A model generated the notes under the pieces. It saw only the letters and a list, made by a program, of their open reading frames with translations, was not told the origin of the DNA and did no database searches. From Bacteroidales bacterium (lineage in GTDB: Bacteria > Bacteroidota > Bacteroidia > Bacteroidales > UBA932), in the NCBI GenBank assembly GCA_017549505.1, contig JAFYUS010000060.1, positions 1 to 46,873 of the forward strand: a DNA stretch of 46,873 nt, in the 5' to 3' direction. The position numbers and the translations under genes were made by a program. This document shows positions 24,824 to 33,916 of the stretch, piece after piece. Position 1 is the first letter of the stretch. Each line of letters starts with the position of its first letter.

Positions 24824-25987
24824 ATGACTACGAATCGTAGGATTTTATATAGTTTTTTGATTATTGTACTGACACTTTGCAGCACATTGCATCTTTCAGG
24901 CCAGAATTCCGTAGAAAATCTGGGACTGAAGACCGTGGTCATAGATCCGGGACATGGTGGAAAGGATCCGGGAGCACCAGGAAAGACATCCAAGACCAGC
25001 GAAAAGCACATCGTTCTTTCCATCTCAAAGCAGCTTGGTGAAAAGATCAAGGCGGCCTATCCCGATGTCAAGGTAGTATATACAAGAAGTACGGATGTGT
25101 TCGTCGAGCTCAAGGAAAGAGTCAATATCGCAAAACGCAACAAGGCTGATCTCTTCATATCAATCCATTGCAATTCGAACAATTCATCGCAACCGTATGG
25201 TGCTTCTGTCCATATCCTGGGTCCTAAATCCAATAACAAGAAGAACCAGAGAGATTACTTTGCAGCCAGCCAGTCAGTGGCACAGAGGGAAAACTCCGTG
25301 ATGCTTCTGGAAGATGACTATAAGACCAGTTATCAGGATTTCAATCCTGAGTCAGCAGAGTCGGTCATCAGCAACAGCCTGTTATGGTCTGCTAATTATG
25401 GCAGCAGCCTGATGTTCGCTGCAGAACTTGACGGGGCTTTCAGGAAGCCGCCTTTCCGTGAGAGCGGATATACAGGTATCCACCAGGATATATTCTATCT
25501 CCTTTGGGCTACGAACATGCCCTCAGTCCTGCTGGAGCTTGGCTTCATCTCCAATACAGCCGACTACAACTATCTTAGCTCGGTGTCCGGCCAGGAAAAG
25601 GTCGCTCAGCGCCTTTTCGATGCCTTCAAGGTCTATAAGACTAATTTCGATGCAAGCATGAATGTGACTTCAGCTCCGCTGGAAGTCACTGAAACCGTTT
25701 CCAACCCGCAGCTGATGAATGAAAAACCATCGGCAACTGTCTCGGATACCCATTATGGAGTACAGATCATGGGTCTGGGCAGAAAACTTTCTGCAAAGGA
25801 TCCTGCCTTGAAGGGACTTTCTGTTGAAATTGTCCCTCCGGCAGATGGCGGAAAGATTTACAAGTATGTTGCAGCTTGGTCAGAAAGCCTCGAAGGTGCG
25901 AAGTCTCAACTTTCCTCAATAAGAAAGAAATTTCCTGATGCCTTTCTTGTAAAGATCGAAGGAAATATAGTGTCACGTGTAAAATAA
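24824..25987 (+). CDS. N-acetylmuramoyl-L-alanine amidase (Amidase_3) with C-terminal SPOR-like domain
   Basis: 387 residues. A signal sequence or anchor is at residues 7-26 (ILYSFLIIVLTLCSTLHLSG). The zinc amidase domain is complete: VVIDPGHGGKDPG (38-50, His44), Glu60 in KTSEKHI, SIHCN (113-117, His115) and LLELGFIS with the catalytic Glu (about 244). It cleaves the bond between muramic acid and the stem peptide during cell separation. The last 80 residues (HYGVQIMGLGRKLS, then KYVAAWSESLEGAKSQLSSI) look like a SPOR peptidoglycan-binding fold, which would direct it to denuded septal glycan. Typical of AmiC-like proteins in Bacteroidales. Confidence 0.92.
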   Translation: MTTNRRILYSFLIIVLTLCSTLHLSGQNSVENLGLKTVVIDPGHGGKDPGAPGKTSKTSEKHIVLSISKQLGEKIKAAYPDVKVVYTRSTDVFVELKERVNIAKRNKADLFISIHCNSNNSSQPYGASVHILGPKSNNKKNQRDYFAASQSVAQRENSVMLLEDDYKTSYQDFNPESAESVISNSLLWSANYGSSLMFAAELDGAFRKPPFRESGYTGIHQDIFYLLWATNMPSVLLELGFISNTADYNYLSSVSGQEKVAQRLFDAFKVYKTNFDASMNVTSAPLEVTETVSNPQLMNEKPSATVSDTHYGVQIMGLGRKLSAKDPALKGLSVEIVPPADGGKIYKYVAAWSESLEGAKSQLSSIRKKFPDAFLVKIEGNIVSRVK

Positions 25988-26301
25988 TAATCACCAAGCT
26001 ATCATTTGCGATGATTTCCCTATTCCAGATAGTTATGAACAACTATTTGTTAAAAAATGAATATTAGAATCATTCTAAATTGTAACTATCTATAATACGT
26101 GATATTTAGAGTTTTTGCATGATTATATAATGTTGAATATCAATATATTAACATTCTACATTGCGGCTCTTGAAAATAATATGGGGTTGTAAAATAAAAT
26201 TAATTTGCAAGAGCTTTTTTCATTTTTTATTACTTTTTTTTCCTCATCTTTGTACTCCCGTTTCGAAGGCGGGTGTGATACTTGACATTTACCTATTAAA
26301 G
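25988..26301. other. AT-rich region upstream of dnaA
   Basis: No gene. It contains a palindrome TTAGAATCATTCTAA (26064-26078), an inverted repeat GATAGTTA (26028-26035) with TAACTATC (26083-26090) around it, ATAGTT/AACTAT (26030-26035 and 26042-area), and a T-rich tract before dnaA. A weak -7-like CATCTTTG is at 26245-26252. I saw no clear cluster of TTATCCACA DnaA boxes, so an origin is not claimed. Confidence 0.5.
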
Positions 26302-27723
26302 ATGACTGACGAAAGATACATACATGTTTGGAACAACTGTCTGAATTTCATTCAGCAGAACATCGATCCGAAGCAGTTCAACCTGTGGTTCAGGCCGGTC
26401 AAGCCTGTATCATTGGTGGAATCTACGCTGACGGTCGAGGTTCCTTCCGAGTTCTTCCGTGAGTATCTCGAGGGTGCATACCTTGATATTCTCAAGGCTG
26501 CCCTTAAGAAAGAATTGGGTGTCGGTGCAAAACTTGTATATGTAGTCACCCCTGTCCAGAAGCAGCCATCACTTGTCTATCCTGCATCGCATGGAAATGT
26601 CCCTGTAAACAAGACCATGTCTGTAGAGACATTCTCTAGAGGAGGTAATCCGGGACCATTTGTTTTCCCAGGTATCCAGAGAGTGCAGGTAAACCCACAG
26701 CTCAACCCTGTTTATTGCTTCGAGAACCTTGTGGTAGGAGAGTGCAACAAGATGGGATTCACAGCAGGTGAGAGCATCTCTGCCGCTCCTGGTAAGACAG
26801 CATTCAACCCGCTTTTCCTGTTCGGTGGCCCTGGTCTCGGCAAGACCCATCTTGCTCAGGCTATAGGTATAGAAATTAAGAAGAAGTATCCTGAACTAGT
26901 TGTATTGTACGTTCCTGCCAACAGGTTCAAGACCCAGTACATGGATGCAGTCAATGTGAAGAACAAGCTGACCGACTTCCTTGCTTTCTATATGAAGATG
27001 GATGTACTCATCGTTGATGATATCCAGGACCTTATGGGACAGAGCACGCAGAATGCGTTCTTCAATATCTTCAATCATCTCCATCAGTCAGGAAAGCAGC
27101 TGATCTTTACGTCTGACCGACCTCCTGTAGATCTTGAGAACTTTGAGGAAAGACTTCTCTCACGTTTGAAGTGGGGTCTGTCGGTAGAACTTCAGAAACC
27201 TGATTATGCAACAAGACTTCAGATGCTCAAGGCCAGAGCCTTCAGAGAAGGAGTAAGACTTTCAGATGAGGTACTTGAATTCCTGGCTACACGTATCAAG
27301 TCTAACTTCCGAGAACTCGAAGGAGCACTGATTTCATTGATAGCAAATGCAACGCTTGCGCATAAGCAGATCACAGTCGAACTCGCAGAAAAGATTACAG
27401 ACAAGATTGTCGGTGAACAGCAGGCTGACGTGACTATAGACAAGGTACAGAAGGTTGTATGTGAGTATTTCAACATAACACGCGATGACCTCCTCTCCAA
27501 GACAAGAAAGCGCCAGATTGTCCAGGCACGTCAGATTGCAATGTACATGTCAAGAAATCTGATCAACTGCTCTCTGTCGACGATCGGTGCCGAAATAGGA
27601 GGTAAGGACCATGCGACTGTACTCCATGCCTGCACGACAGTAAACGACCTGATGGCTACTGACAAATCGTTCAAGCAATATGTTACCGATATCGAAAAGA
27701 TACTGGTTCCTGTAAGAAGATAA
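26302..27723 (+). CDS. dnaA: Chromosomal replication initiator DnaA
   Basis: 473 residues from the ATG at 26302; the frame is open another 47 codons, but that stretch is AT-rich, non-conserved and overlaps the likely promoter, and MTDERYIHVWNNCLNFI is a normal domain I start. Domain I (1-85) interacts with helicase; a short linker follows. The AAA+ domain has Walker A GGPGLGKT (175-182) and Walker B VLIVDD (235-240). The DNA-binding domain IV ends with the DnaA signature STIGAEIGGKDHATVLHAC. It binds DnaA boxes and opens the origin. Followed by a terminator and pepD. Confidence 0.97.
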   Translation: MTDERYIHVWNNCLNFIQQNIDPKQFNLWFRPVKPVSLVESTLTVEVPSEFFREYLEGAYLDILKAALKKELGVGAKLVYVVTPVQKQPSLVYPASHGNVPVNKTMSVETFSRGGNPGPFVFPGIQRVQVNPQLNPVYCFENLVVGECNKMGFTAGESISAAPGKTAFNPLFLFGGPGLGKTHLAQAIGIEIKKKYPELVVLYVPANRFKTQYMDAVNVKNKLTDFLAFYMKMDVLIVDDIQDLMGQSTQNAFFNIFNHLHQSGKQLIFTSDRPPVDLENFEERLLSRLKWGLSVELQKPDYATRLQMLKARAFREGVRLSDEVLEFLATRIKSNFRELEGALISLIANATLAHKQITVELAEKITDKIVGEQQADVTIDKVQKVVCEYFNITRDDLLSKTRKRQIVQARQIAMYMSRNLINCSLSTIGAEIGGKDHATVLHACTTVNDLMATDKSFKQYVTDIEKILVPVRR

Positions 27724-27743
27724 TCGAGATAAATTTAGATAAA

Positions 27744-27771
27744 TCCCTATAAAGTTCTAACTTTGTAGGGA
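27744..27771 (+). terminator. dnaA terminator with embedded pepD -7 element
   Basis: TCCCTATAAAGT (27744-27755) and ACTTTGTAGGGA (27760-27771) form a 12-bp stem (one G-U), loop TCTA, followed by an A/T-rich run. The loop and right arm contain TAACTTTG (27758-27765), an exact TAnnTTTG -7 element, with TTTA at 27734-27737 in the -33 position (20-bp spacer). The pepD ATG is 20 bp further on. Confidence 0.65.
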
Positions 27772-27784
27772 TAAATTTTATATT

Positions 27785-29218
27785 ATGAATTCTGAAACAG
27801 TACTTTCATTCTTTAAGGAAATAACAAAGATTCCAAGGGAATCAGGTCATGAGGAACAGATCATTGCATATCTTCAGGAATTTGCAGCATCCAGAAATCT
27901 TGAATGCAGGACAGATGAGGCCGGAAACGTACTCATCGTCAAGGAAGCTGCACCGGGACATGAAGATATACCGGCAATCGTCCTTCAAAGCCACTCTGAC
28001 ATGGTCTGTGAAAAGAACGAAGGTGTCGAGCACGACTTTGCCAAGGATCCTATACGATATGTGATCGAAGACGGATGGATGATCGCTCCTGACACAACTC
28101 TCGGAGCCGACTGCGGCATCGGTATCGCCGCGCAGCTGGCGATTCTTGACAGCGATCTGCCATGCGGCAAGATCGAATGTCTCTTCACGACCTCGGAAGA
28201 AACAGGACTTGACGGTGCGATGGCCCTCCAGCCGGGCTTCTTCAGCGGCAAGGTCCTTCTCAACCTTGACTCTGAAGATGAGGGAGAAATTTTCGTAGGA
28301 TGCGCAGGCGGAATCGACACGACTGCAGAGTTCCATTATACAGAAGAGCCTGTATGCGAGGACTTTGAACTCGAAGAGGTTTTTGTCAAGGACGCCATGG
28401 GAGGACACAGTGGTGACGACATCAACAAGGGCCGTGCAAATTCAGTACAGCTTCTTGGAACCTTCCTCTACAGTATTCTTGACCTGGACTGGCAGTTGGT
28501 TTCTATCGACGGCGGCAACAAGCGCAATGCAATTGCGCGCGAGGCCAAGGCCGTCATCGCAGCAGAACCTGACACACTTGATATCATAAATGAAAGACTG
28601 GAGGAATATGCATCTGATGTGGCTGAAGAATATGGAGTTATAGAAACCAATCTCAAGTTAGGATATGAGCCTGTAGACGAATGCTCTTCTGCAGCCATCG
28701 ATGAAATGACAACATGGAATCTCATCACAGCCCTCTGTGCTTCACCACATGGTGTACTCAAGATGAGCCAGGAGATCGAAAACTTTGTCGAGACTTCAAC
28801 CAATCTTGCTTCAGTAAAGATGACTGAACCGGGAGTTATACGTATCGGTTCAAGCCAGCGAAGCTGCGTGACCGCTGCACGACGTGCAGCAGCAGCCAAG
28901 ATGGAAGCATGTTTCGTGCTTGCAGGTGCTATAGTAAAGCATGAAGGTGAATATCCTGGTTGGGCTCCAGCTGCAGAATCTCCGATAAGAGACGCTTGCG
29001 TTGCTTCATATAAGAAGCTTTTTGGAGTAGAACCTAAGGTAAAGGCAATCCATGCTGGTCTTGAATGCGGACTCTTTACCGAGAAATTCCCGGGACTTGA
29101 CATGGTTTCGTTCGGACCTACCCTCCGTGGAGTACATGCACCGGGAGAACGTCTTGACCTGGCATCCCTTGACAAGTTTGTCGCACTTCTCACAGACGTC
29201 GTAACCACATACAGATAA
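27785..29218 (+). CDS. pepD: Aminoacyl-histidine dipeptidase (M20 family)
   Basis: 477 residues, the usual length for PepD/M20C. Metal-site motifs are all visible: LQSHSDMV (68-75, His70 and Asp72), LGADCGIG (107-114, bridging Asp109), TTSEETGLDG (136-144, Glu138 as base, Glu139 as ligand), LNLDSEDEGE and the final IHAGLECGLF with its His. The lid/dimerisation domain carries GGHSGDDINKGRAN. It splits dipeptides such as carnosine and other Xaa-His substrates in the cytoplasm, recycling peptides. Probably transcribed with rpe, which begins 20 bp after its stop. Confidence 0.93.
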   Translation: MNSETVLSFFKEITKIPRESGHEEQIIAYLQEFAASRNLECRTDEAGNVLIVKEAAPGHEDIPAIVLQSHSDMVCEKNEGVEHDFAKDPIRYVIEDGWMIAPDTTLGADCGIGIAAQLAILDSDLPCGKIECLFTTSEETGLDGAMALQPGFFSGKVLLNLDSEDEGEIFVGCAGGIDTTAEFHYTEEPVCEDFELEEVFVKDAMGGHSGDDINKGRANSVQLLGTFLYSILDLDWQLVSIDGGNKRNAIAREAKAVIAAEPDTLDIINERLEEYASDVAEEYGVIETNLKLGYEPVDECSSAAIDEMTTWNLITALCASPHGVLKMSQEIENFVETSTNLASVKMTEPGVIRIGSSQRSCVTAARRAAAAKMEACFVLAGAIVKHEGEYPGWAPAAESPIRDACVASYKKLFGVEPKVKAIHAGLECGLFTEKFPGLDMVSFGPTLRGVHAPGERLDLASLDKFVALLTDVVTTYR

Positions 29219-29238
29219 TCATTCTTAACCGATATACA

Positions 29239-29880
29239 ATGACTAAGATTGCTCCTTCATTGCTGGCAGCTGACTTTCTGCATCTTGACAAAGCCGTAGA
29301 TATTGTGAACAACTATGCCGACATCTTCCATCTTGACGTGATGGATGGTGTATTTGTGCCTAATATATCTTTCGGATTTCCTGTAATTGAGGCTGTGGCT
29401 AAGAAGGCTGAAAAGCCTATGGATGTCCACCTCATGATAGTCGAGCCGGAGAAGTATGCTGAAAGGTTTGCAAAGGTAGGGGCTTCCATGATTTCTTTCC
29501 ATCTTAACGCGACTGAAGATCCTGCAGGTCTCCTGCAGAGCATCCGTTCATGGGGTGTCAAATCAGGACTTGTCATCAATCCGGACATACCGGTCGAAAG
29601 TCTGTTCCCATATCTGAAGGATGCTGATTATGTACTGCTCATGTCTGTATTTGCCGGCTTCGGAGGACAGAAATTCATCGAAGCCACATACGACAGGATC
29701 AGAACTCTTAAAGCCGAGATAGAACGTCAGGGATTGAATATCATGATAGAAGTCGATGGGGGAGTTTCAGTATCAAACTCCAAAGCTCTGACTGAAGCAG
29801 GTGCTGAAATCCTTGTAGCCGGCAGTGCTGTCTTCAAATCCTCAGATCCGGCAGCTGTCATAGCTGAAATGAGAGGTTAA
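29239..29880 (+). CDS. rpe: Ribulose-phosphate 3-epimerase
   Basis: 213 residues, full length. TIM-barrel motifs: APSLLAADFLHL (residues 5-16), FHLDVMDGVFVPNISFG (30-46, metal ligands His and Asp), MDVHLMI (62-68), VLLMSVFAGFGGQKF (132-146) and MIEVDGGVS (168-176). It interconverts ribulose-5-phosphate and xylulose-5-phosphate in the pentose phosphate pathway. Its stop codon overlaps the stop of the convergent birA gene: both use the TTAA at 29877-29880. Confidence 0.97.
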   Translation: MTKIAPSLLAADFLHLDKAVDIVNNYADIFHLDVMDGVFVPNISFGFPVIEAVAKKAEKPMDVHLMIVEPEKYAERFAKVGASMISFHLNATEDPAGLLQSIRSWGVKSGLVINPDIPVESLFPYLKDADYVLLMSVFAGFGGQKFIEATYDRIRTLKAEIERQGLNIMIEVDGGVSVSNSKALTEAGAEILVAGSAVFKSSDPAAVIAEMRG

Positions 29881-30656
29881 ATGATATAACTTATCTCTTT
29901 GAAGGCGAATTCTTTGAGTTCGCCTTTTTCTGTATCCTCCACTATTAGGAGGCCAATATCTGTAAGTCCCTTGATCCTGCCTTTAAAGGTACGCATTTCA
30001 AGCAGGTCTGTATATTCTGTCAAAATATCCTTACGCCACATCTGGGACAGGTAAAGTCTGCGGAGACGGGACAGCCCTCCGGTTATGTTCAGATAACGGG
30101 TGCAGTAGCCTTTGAAGATGTATACGAATTCTTCAAGGAGAGGCTCGAGGGAAATTGATTGTGACCTCGTGTTTCCGGACAGCGCCATAGATGTGGGATT
30201 AGGAAGTGATGGGTCGAACGTTGTCTGGTTGACATTCAGTCCGATGCCGATGATACTGGATGCCATGGAGCCGTCGCGAACGGAATTCTCTATAAGTATG
30301 CCGCAGATCTTCCGGTCCGAAACGTAGATGTCGTTAGGCCATTTGATCTTAGCCTCTATGTCGTGCGAGGCAAGCAGGTCGACAACAGCAAGTGCTGCTG
30401 CTTCGCTTACGGCGAACTGGTCGCATGCGCGCAGCGGAGAGACCAGCCCTGACTCATGACCATACTTCATGACTACACTGAAAGTAAGATTTTCTCCAGG
30501 TACAGAGGACCAGCTGTTTCCTCTCTGTCCGCGGCCTGCAGTCTGTCGGTATGCTGACACGACTGACAAATTGTCAAGTGACAGAATGTTCCTTCTGGCC
30601 TCTTCATTGGTCGAATCTGTCGTGTCCAGCCATATAATGTCATGCTTCTTTGTCAT
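29877..30656 (-). CDS. birA: Biotin--[acetyl-CoA-carboxylase] ligase, catalytic domain only
   Basis: 259 residues. It opens HDIIWLDTTDSTNEEARR, holds the biotinyl-AMP loop TAGRGQRGNSW (residues about 38-48), then IKWPNDIYVSDRKICGILIE (108-127) and GIGLNVNQ. The C-terminal SH3-like domain is present. There is no N-terminal winged helix, so it is a monofunctional ligase and not a repressor, as is usual outside the E. coli type. It attaches biotin to carboxylase carrier proteins. Divergent from rsfS, whose promoter reaches into its first codons. Confidence 0.93.
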   Translation of the reverse strand: MTKKHDIIWLDTTDSTNEEARRNILSLDNLSVVSAYRQTAGRGQRGNSWSSVPGENLTFSVVMKYGHESGLVSPLRACDQFAVSEAAALAVVDLLASHDIEAKIKWPNDIYVSDRKICGILIENSVRDGSMASSIIGIGLNVNQTTFDPSLPNPTSMALSGNTRSQSISLEPLLEEFVYIFKGYCTRYLNITGGLSRLRRLYLSQMWRKDILTEYTDLLEMRTFKGRIKGLTDIGLLIVEDTEKGELKEFAFKEISYII

Positions 30657-30723
30657 GGTGCATTTTTTGCTTATCTTTGTCCGGATTTTTTACAAAAATA
30701 ACAATAATCAGATACATGGACAA
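30649..30723. promoter_or_regulatory. Crossing promoters of rsfS-ftsH and birA
   Basis: For rsfS (plus): TTTG at 30649-30652, 19-bp spacer, TATCTTTG at 30672-30679; the -33 element lies over the birA start codon. For birA (minus): TTG at 30721-30723, 20-bp spacer, TATTTTTG at 30693-30700; its -33 lies inside the rsfS coding start (ATG at 30716). Each promoter therefore begins inside the other gene. Confidence 0.65.
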
Positions 30724-31063
30724 CAAAGAACTTAAGGTCATTGCTGATGCAATGCTTGAAAAGAAGGGACAGGACGTGGTCTCACTCGACCTCAGATCAA
30801 TCGGTACAGCCATTTCAGACCATTTCATAGTATGTAATGCCGACTCGACTCCGGCTGTAGTAGCAATCGCAGACAACGTAGAGGAAAGAATGATAGAGAA
30901 GTGCAGGAGAAAGGTAAACCGCACTCAGGGAAAGGAAAATGCCTTCTGGGTAATCCTTGATTACGGCGACATAGTCGTACACGTATTCCAGACTCCTTAC
31001 AGGGCATTCTACAGGCTGGAAGACCTTTGGGCTGACGCAGAAAGAACAGCCTACGAAGACTAA
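30716..31063 (+). CDS. rsfS: Ribosome silencing factor RsfS
   Basis: 115 residues from the ATG at 30716; an earlier in-frame start would extend through the promoter. The core DUF143 pattern is present: VIADAMLEKKGQDVVSLDLR, ISDHFIVCNADS, and WVILDYGDIVVHVFQ (family W-x-x-x-D-x-x-x-x-x-x-H-x-F). RsfS binds ribosomal protein uL14 and blocks joining of the subunits when nutrients are scarce. First gene of the rsfS-ftsH-cdsA run, an arrangement common in Bacteroidota. ftsH begins 15 bp after it. Confidence 0.95.
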   Translation: MDNKELKVIADAMLEKKGQDVVSLDLRSIGTAISDHFIVCNADSTPAVVAIADNVEERMIEKCRRKVNRTQGKENAFWVILDYGDIVVHVFQTPYRAFYRLEDLWADAERTAYED

Positions 31064-31078
31064 ACATCAAACAAGACT

Positions 31079-33034
31079 ATGGCAGAAAAGAATAACGCAC
31101 CTCGCGGGAAAAAACCCGTGAAGTTTACCTTTAATATATCCTGGATATATTTCATCCTCCTTATCGGAATCGGATGGATGTTCTTCAATCAGGAAGGCGC
31201 CAATCCGCAGAAGGAAGAATGGGATGAAGTCAAGAAACAGTGGCTTGCAGGAGATATAAAGGAAGTCGTTTTCGTAAGGAATGAGTTTGAGGGCCATGTC
31301 ACAATGAAGCCTGAAAAGCTTGGAAATTACGAAGATAAGTTCGGTGGCAATGTACCGAAAAAATCCCCGCATTTCGTCTTCCTCGTTTCCGGAAGCTTCA
31401 ATGCAGAGGAAATGTTTTCTCAGCTGAACGATCAGATGCCTGAAGACCAGAAGGTAAAGGTAGTGATTGAAAATCATGAGAGCTTCTGGGGCATGATAGA
31501 ATGGCTGATTTTCCCTCTTCTTCTTATCCTTATGTGGGTATTCATGTTCAGAGGCATGAACCGTAACATGGGAGGCGGTGGCGGGCCTGGCGGAGTCTTC
31601 AATGTCGGCAAGGCAACAGGAAAGCTCGCTGAGAAGGACAGCATCAAGGTGACATTCAAGGATGTCGCCGGACTTTACGGAGCTAAAGACGAGGTTATGG
31701 AAATCGTCGATTTCCTCAAGAATCCGAAGAAATACACTGCACTTGGAGGAAAGATTCCAAAGGGAGCCCTCCTGGTAGGCCCTCCGGGTACCGGTAAGAC
31801 GCTTCTTGCCAAGGCAGTAGCAGGAGAGGCAGATGTACCTTTCTTCTCTATCTCAGGTTCGGATTTCGTGGAAATGTTCGTAGGAGTAGGTGCGTCGCGT
31901 GTTCGTGACCTCTTCCGTCAGGCTAAGGAGAAGGCCCCATGCATAGTCTTTATTGACGAGATCGATGCAGTCGGACGCGCAAGAAGCAAGAACGGTGGAT
32001 TCTCATCAAATGACGAACGTGAAAACACTCTTAACCAGCTCCTTACAGAGATGGATGGCTTCGGCTCTAATTCAGGAGTAATCATCCTTGCAGCTACAAA
32101 CCGTGCAGACATCCTCGACAAGGCTCTCATGCGTGCCGGACGATTCGACAGGCAGATCCACGTCGAGCTCCCTGATCTCAAGGAGAGGGAAGAGATATTT
32201 ACAGTACATCTCAGAGGACTCAAGCTGGCTGAAGACTTCGACCTCGAATTCCTTGCCAAGCATACCCCTGGCTTCTCAGGTGCTGATATTGCAAATGTCT
32301 GCAACGAAGCTGCCCTTACTGCAGCCAGAAAGAACAAGACAGCAATAGAAAAGCAGGACTTCCTTGATGCAGTAGACAGAATCGTCGGAGGTCTGGAACG
32401 TAAATCAAAGATAATCACGCCGGAAGAGAAGAGGTCCATAGCCCATCATGAGGCAGGACATGCCACAGTAAGCTGGCTTCTTCCATATGCCAACCCTCTT
32501 TTCAAGGTTACTATTGTTCCTAGAGGCCAGGCACTCGGTGCAGCATGGTATCTCCCTGAAGAGCGTCAGCTTGTGACCAAGGCCCAGATGATCGATGAGA
32601 TGTGCTCGCTGATCGGAGGTAGGGTAGCGGAAGAAATCATCAACGGACAGCCTTCGACTGGAGCACTCAACGATCTTGAGAGACTGACCAAGATGGCGTA
32701 CGGTATGGTTACATACTACGGTATGAGCGACAAGGTAGGAAACCTTTCGTTCTATGATTCAAACGGTTCACGTGCATATGACCTTACAAGGCCTTATTCA
32801 GAGAAGACAGCGGAGCTGATCGACAAGGAGGTCAAGGAACTTGTAGAGATGATTCATGACAGGACAGAGAGGATCCTCAAGGATAATTTTGAAGGTTTCA
32901 GCCAGTTGGCAGAACTTTTATTGGAGAAAGAAGTTATCTTTGCAGATGATCTTGAGAGAATCTTCGGTCCAAGAGCCGGTGCAAAGCCGGGCGAAGAGAT
33001 TCCAAAGGATCCTGAAGAACTGTCTAAAGAGTAA
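31079..33034 (+). CDS. ftsH: ATP-dependent zinc metalloprotease FtsH
   Basis: 651 residues. Two membrane helices (about 21-36 and 140-157) flank a periplasmic domain of about 100 residues; a Gly-rich linker ([10 protein letters not shown]) follows. The AAA+ module has Walker A GPPGTGKT (234-241), Walker B IVFIDEID (289-296), the pore motif FVEMFVG and arginine fingers in MRAGRFDRQ (351-359). The protease site is HHEAGH (456-461) with third zinc ligand in ALNDLERL. FtsH removes damaged and regulatory membrane proteins. The acidic tail ([13 protein letters not shown]) is unstructured. It ends 2 bp before cdsA. Confidence 0.97.
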   Translation: MAEKNNAPRGKKPVKFTFNISWIYFILLIGIGWMFFNQEGANPQKEEWDEVKKQWLAGDIKEVVFVRNEFEGHVTMKPEKLGNYEDKFGGNVPKKSPHFVFLVSGSFNAEEMFSQLNDQMPEDQKVKVVIENHESFWGMIEWLIFPLLLILMWVFMFRGMNRNMGGGGGPGGVFNVGKATGKLAEKDSIKVTFKDVAGLYGAKDEVMEIVDFLKNPKKYTALGGKIPKGALLVGPPGTGKTLLAKAVAGEADVPFFSISGSDFVEMFVGVGASRVRDLFRQAKEKAPCIVFIDEIDAVGRARSKNGGFSSNDERENTLNQLLTEMDGFGSNSGVIILAATNRADILDKALMRAGRFDRQIHVELPDLKEREEIFTVHLRGLKLAEDFDLEFLAKHTPGFSGADIANVCNEAALTAARKNKTAIEKQDFLDAVDRIVGGLERKSKIITPEEKRSIAHHEAGHATVSWLLPYANPLFKVTIVPRGQALGAAWYLPEERQLVTKAQMIDEMCSLIGGRVAEEIINGQPSTGALNDLERLTKMAYGMVTYYGMSDKVGNLSFYDSNGSRAYDLTRPYSEKTAELIDKEVKELVEMIHDRTERILKDNFEGFSQLAELLLEKEVIFADDLERIFGPRAGAKPGEEIPKDPEELSKE

Positions 33035-33036
33035 TT

Positions 33037-33867
33037 ATGAACAATTTTATCAAAAGGACAATATCAGGTATAGGATTCGCGGCGGTAATGCTCGCCGCGT
33101 TCCTTACCAATGAATATGTATATGGTGTAGTGATGCTGCTTTCGCTCGTCATCATGATGAAGGAATTCCTTACCATGACATGTGGAAACAACTACCCCTA
33201 TTCACAGGTGTTGTCCATCCTTTCAGGTGCAGTCCTCTTCACGCTCATCTACCTGTACAAGGCTTTCGAATTTCCCGGACGTCTTGTGATACTGGCTTTT
33301 GTGCCGGTCTTTCTTCTGATGATAAACTCGCTGTACCTCAAGGACAAGAGCCGTTTCGACAAGTTTGCAAACCTGTATACGGCCCTTATGTATATAGCTG
33401 TTCCGTGGTCTCTTCTTAATTTTGCAGTCTTCAATTCAGCAGGGGAGTTCAACGGCATCCTTCTCTTATGCTTCTTCTGCATCATATGGGGAACTGATGT
33501 AGGTGCCTACATATTCGGAATCACCCTTGGACAGAAATATGGAAAGAAGCTCTTCCCGTCGATTTCTCCAAAGAAGTCATGGATCGGTTTCTGGGGCGGT
33601 CTTGCAACTGCCATCGGTGTTGCTGTCGGCCTGCATTATGCCGGATTATTCAGATTTGACCTGATACATTGCATCTTCATGGGAGCTCTTCTCTGCGTTG
33701 CCGGAGTGTATGGAGACCTCATCGAATCACAGTGGAAGAGACATTACAATGTCAAGGATTCAGGCAACGTGATTCCGGGTCATGGCGGTCTTCTTGACAG
33801 ATTTGACAGCGCCCTCATCGCAATTCCTATCGGAATCATCTATCTGGTCGTGATGAATGTACTATAA
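33037..33867 (+). CDS. cdsA: Phosphatidate cytidylyltransferase
   Basis: 276 residues with about eight hydrophobic helices. The CDP-alcohol signature region is complete near the C-terminus: ISPKKSWIGFWGGL, YGDLIESQWKRHYNVKD and the final SGNVIPGHGGLLDRFDS, including the catalytic acidic and lysine residues. It makes CDP-diacylglycerol from phosphatidate and CTP at the inner membrane, the precursor of all phospholipids here. The following psd gene acts in the same pathway, but has its own promoter. Confidence 0.95.
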   Translation: MNNFIKRTISGIGFAAVMLAAFLTNEYVYGVVMLLSLVIMMKEFLTMTCGNNYPYSQVLSILSGAVLFTLIYLYKAFEFPGRLVILAFVPVFLLMINSLYLKDKSRFDKFANLYTALMYIAVPWSLLNFAVFNSAGEFNGILLLCFFCIIWGTDVGAYIFGITLGQKYGKKLFPSISPKKSWIGFWGGLATAIGVAVGLHYAGLFRFDLIHCIFMGALLCVAGVYGDLIESQWKRHYNVKDSGNVIPGHGGLLDRFDSALIAIPIGIIYLVVMNVL

Positions 33868-33878
33868 GGCCTTTTATT

Positions 33879-33910
33879 TTTGCCTTATTGCTTGATTTTT
33901 CGTACATTTG
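33879..33910 (+). promoter_or_regulatory. psd promoter, likely leaderless transcript
   Basis: TTTG at 33879-33882, 20-bp spacer and TACATTTG at 33903-33910 match both promoter elements exactly. The ATG at 33917 follows by only 6 bp, so transcription should start within a few bases of the initiation codon, with no room for a ribosome binding site. Confidence 0.65.
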
Positions 33911-33916
33911 CGCGCT

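Noticed and set aside
26161-26301. Extended DnaA N-terminus of 47 residues
   Set aside because: Non-conserved hydrophobic stretch over the probable promoter; the later ATG gives the normal domain I start.
25988-26301. Replication origin
   Set aside because: AT-rich and next to dnaA, but I see no cluster of TTATCCACA-type boxes; needs GC-skew or mapping of the full genome.
29877-30656. Truncated birA lacking its DNA-binding domain
   Set aside because: Catalytic and C-terminal domains are complete; monofunctional BirA is normal in many bacteria.
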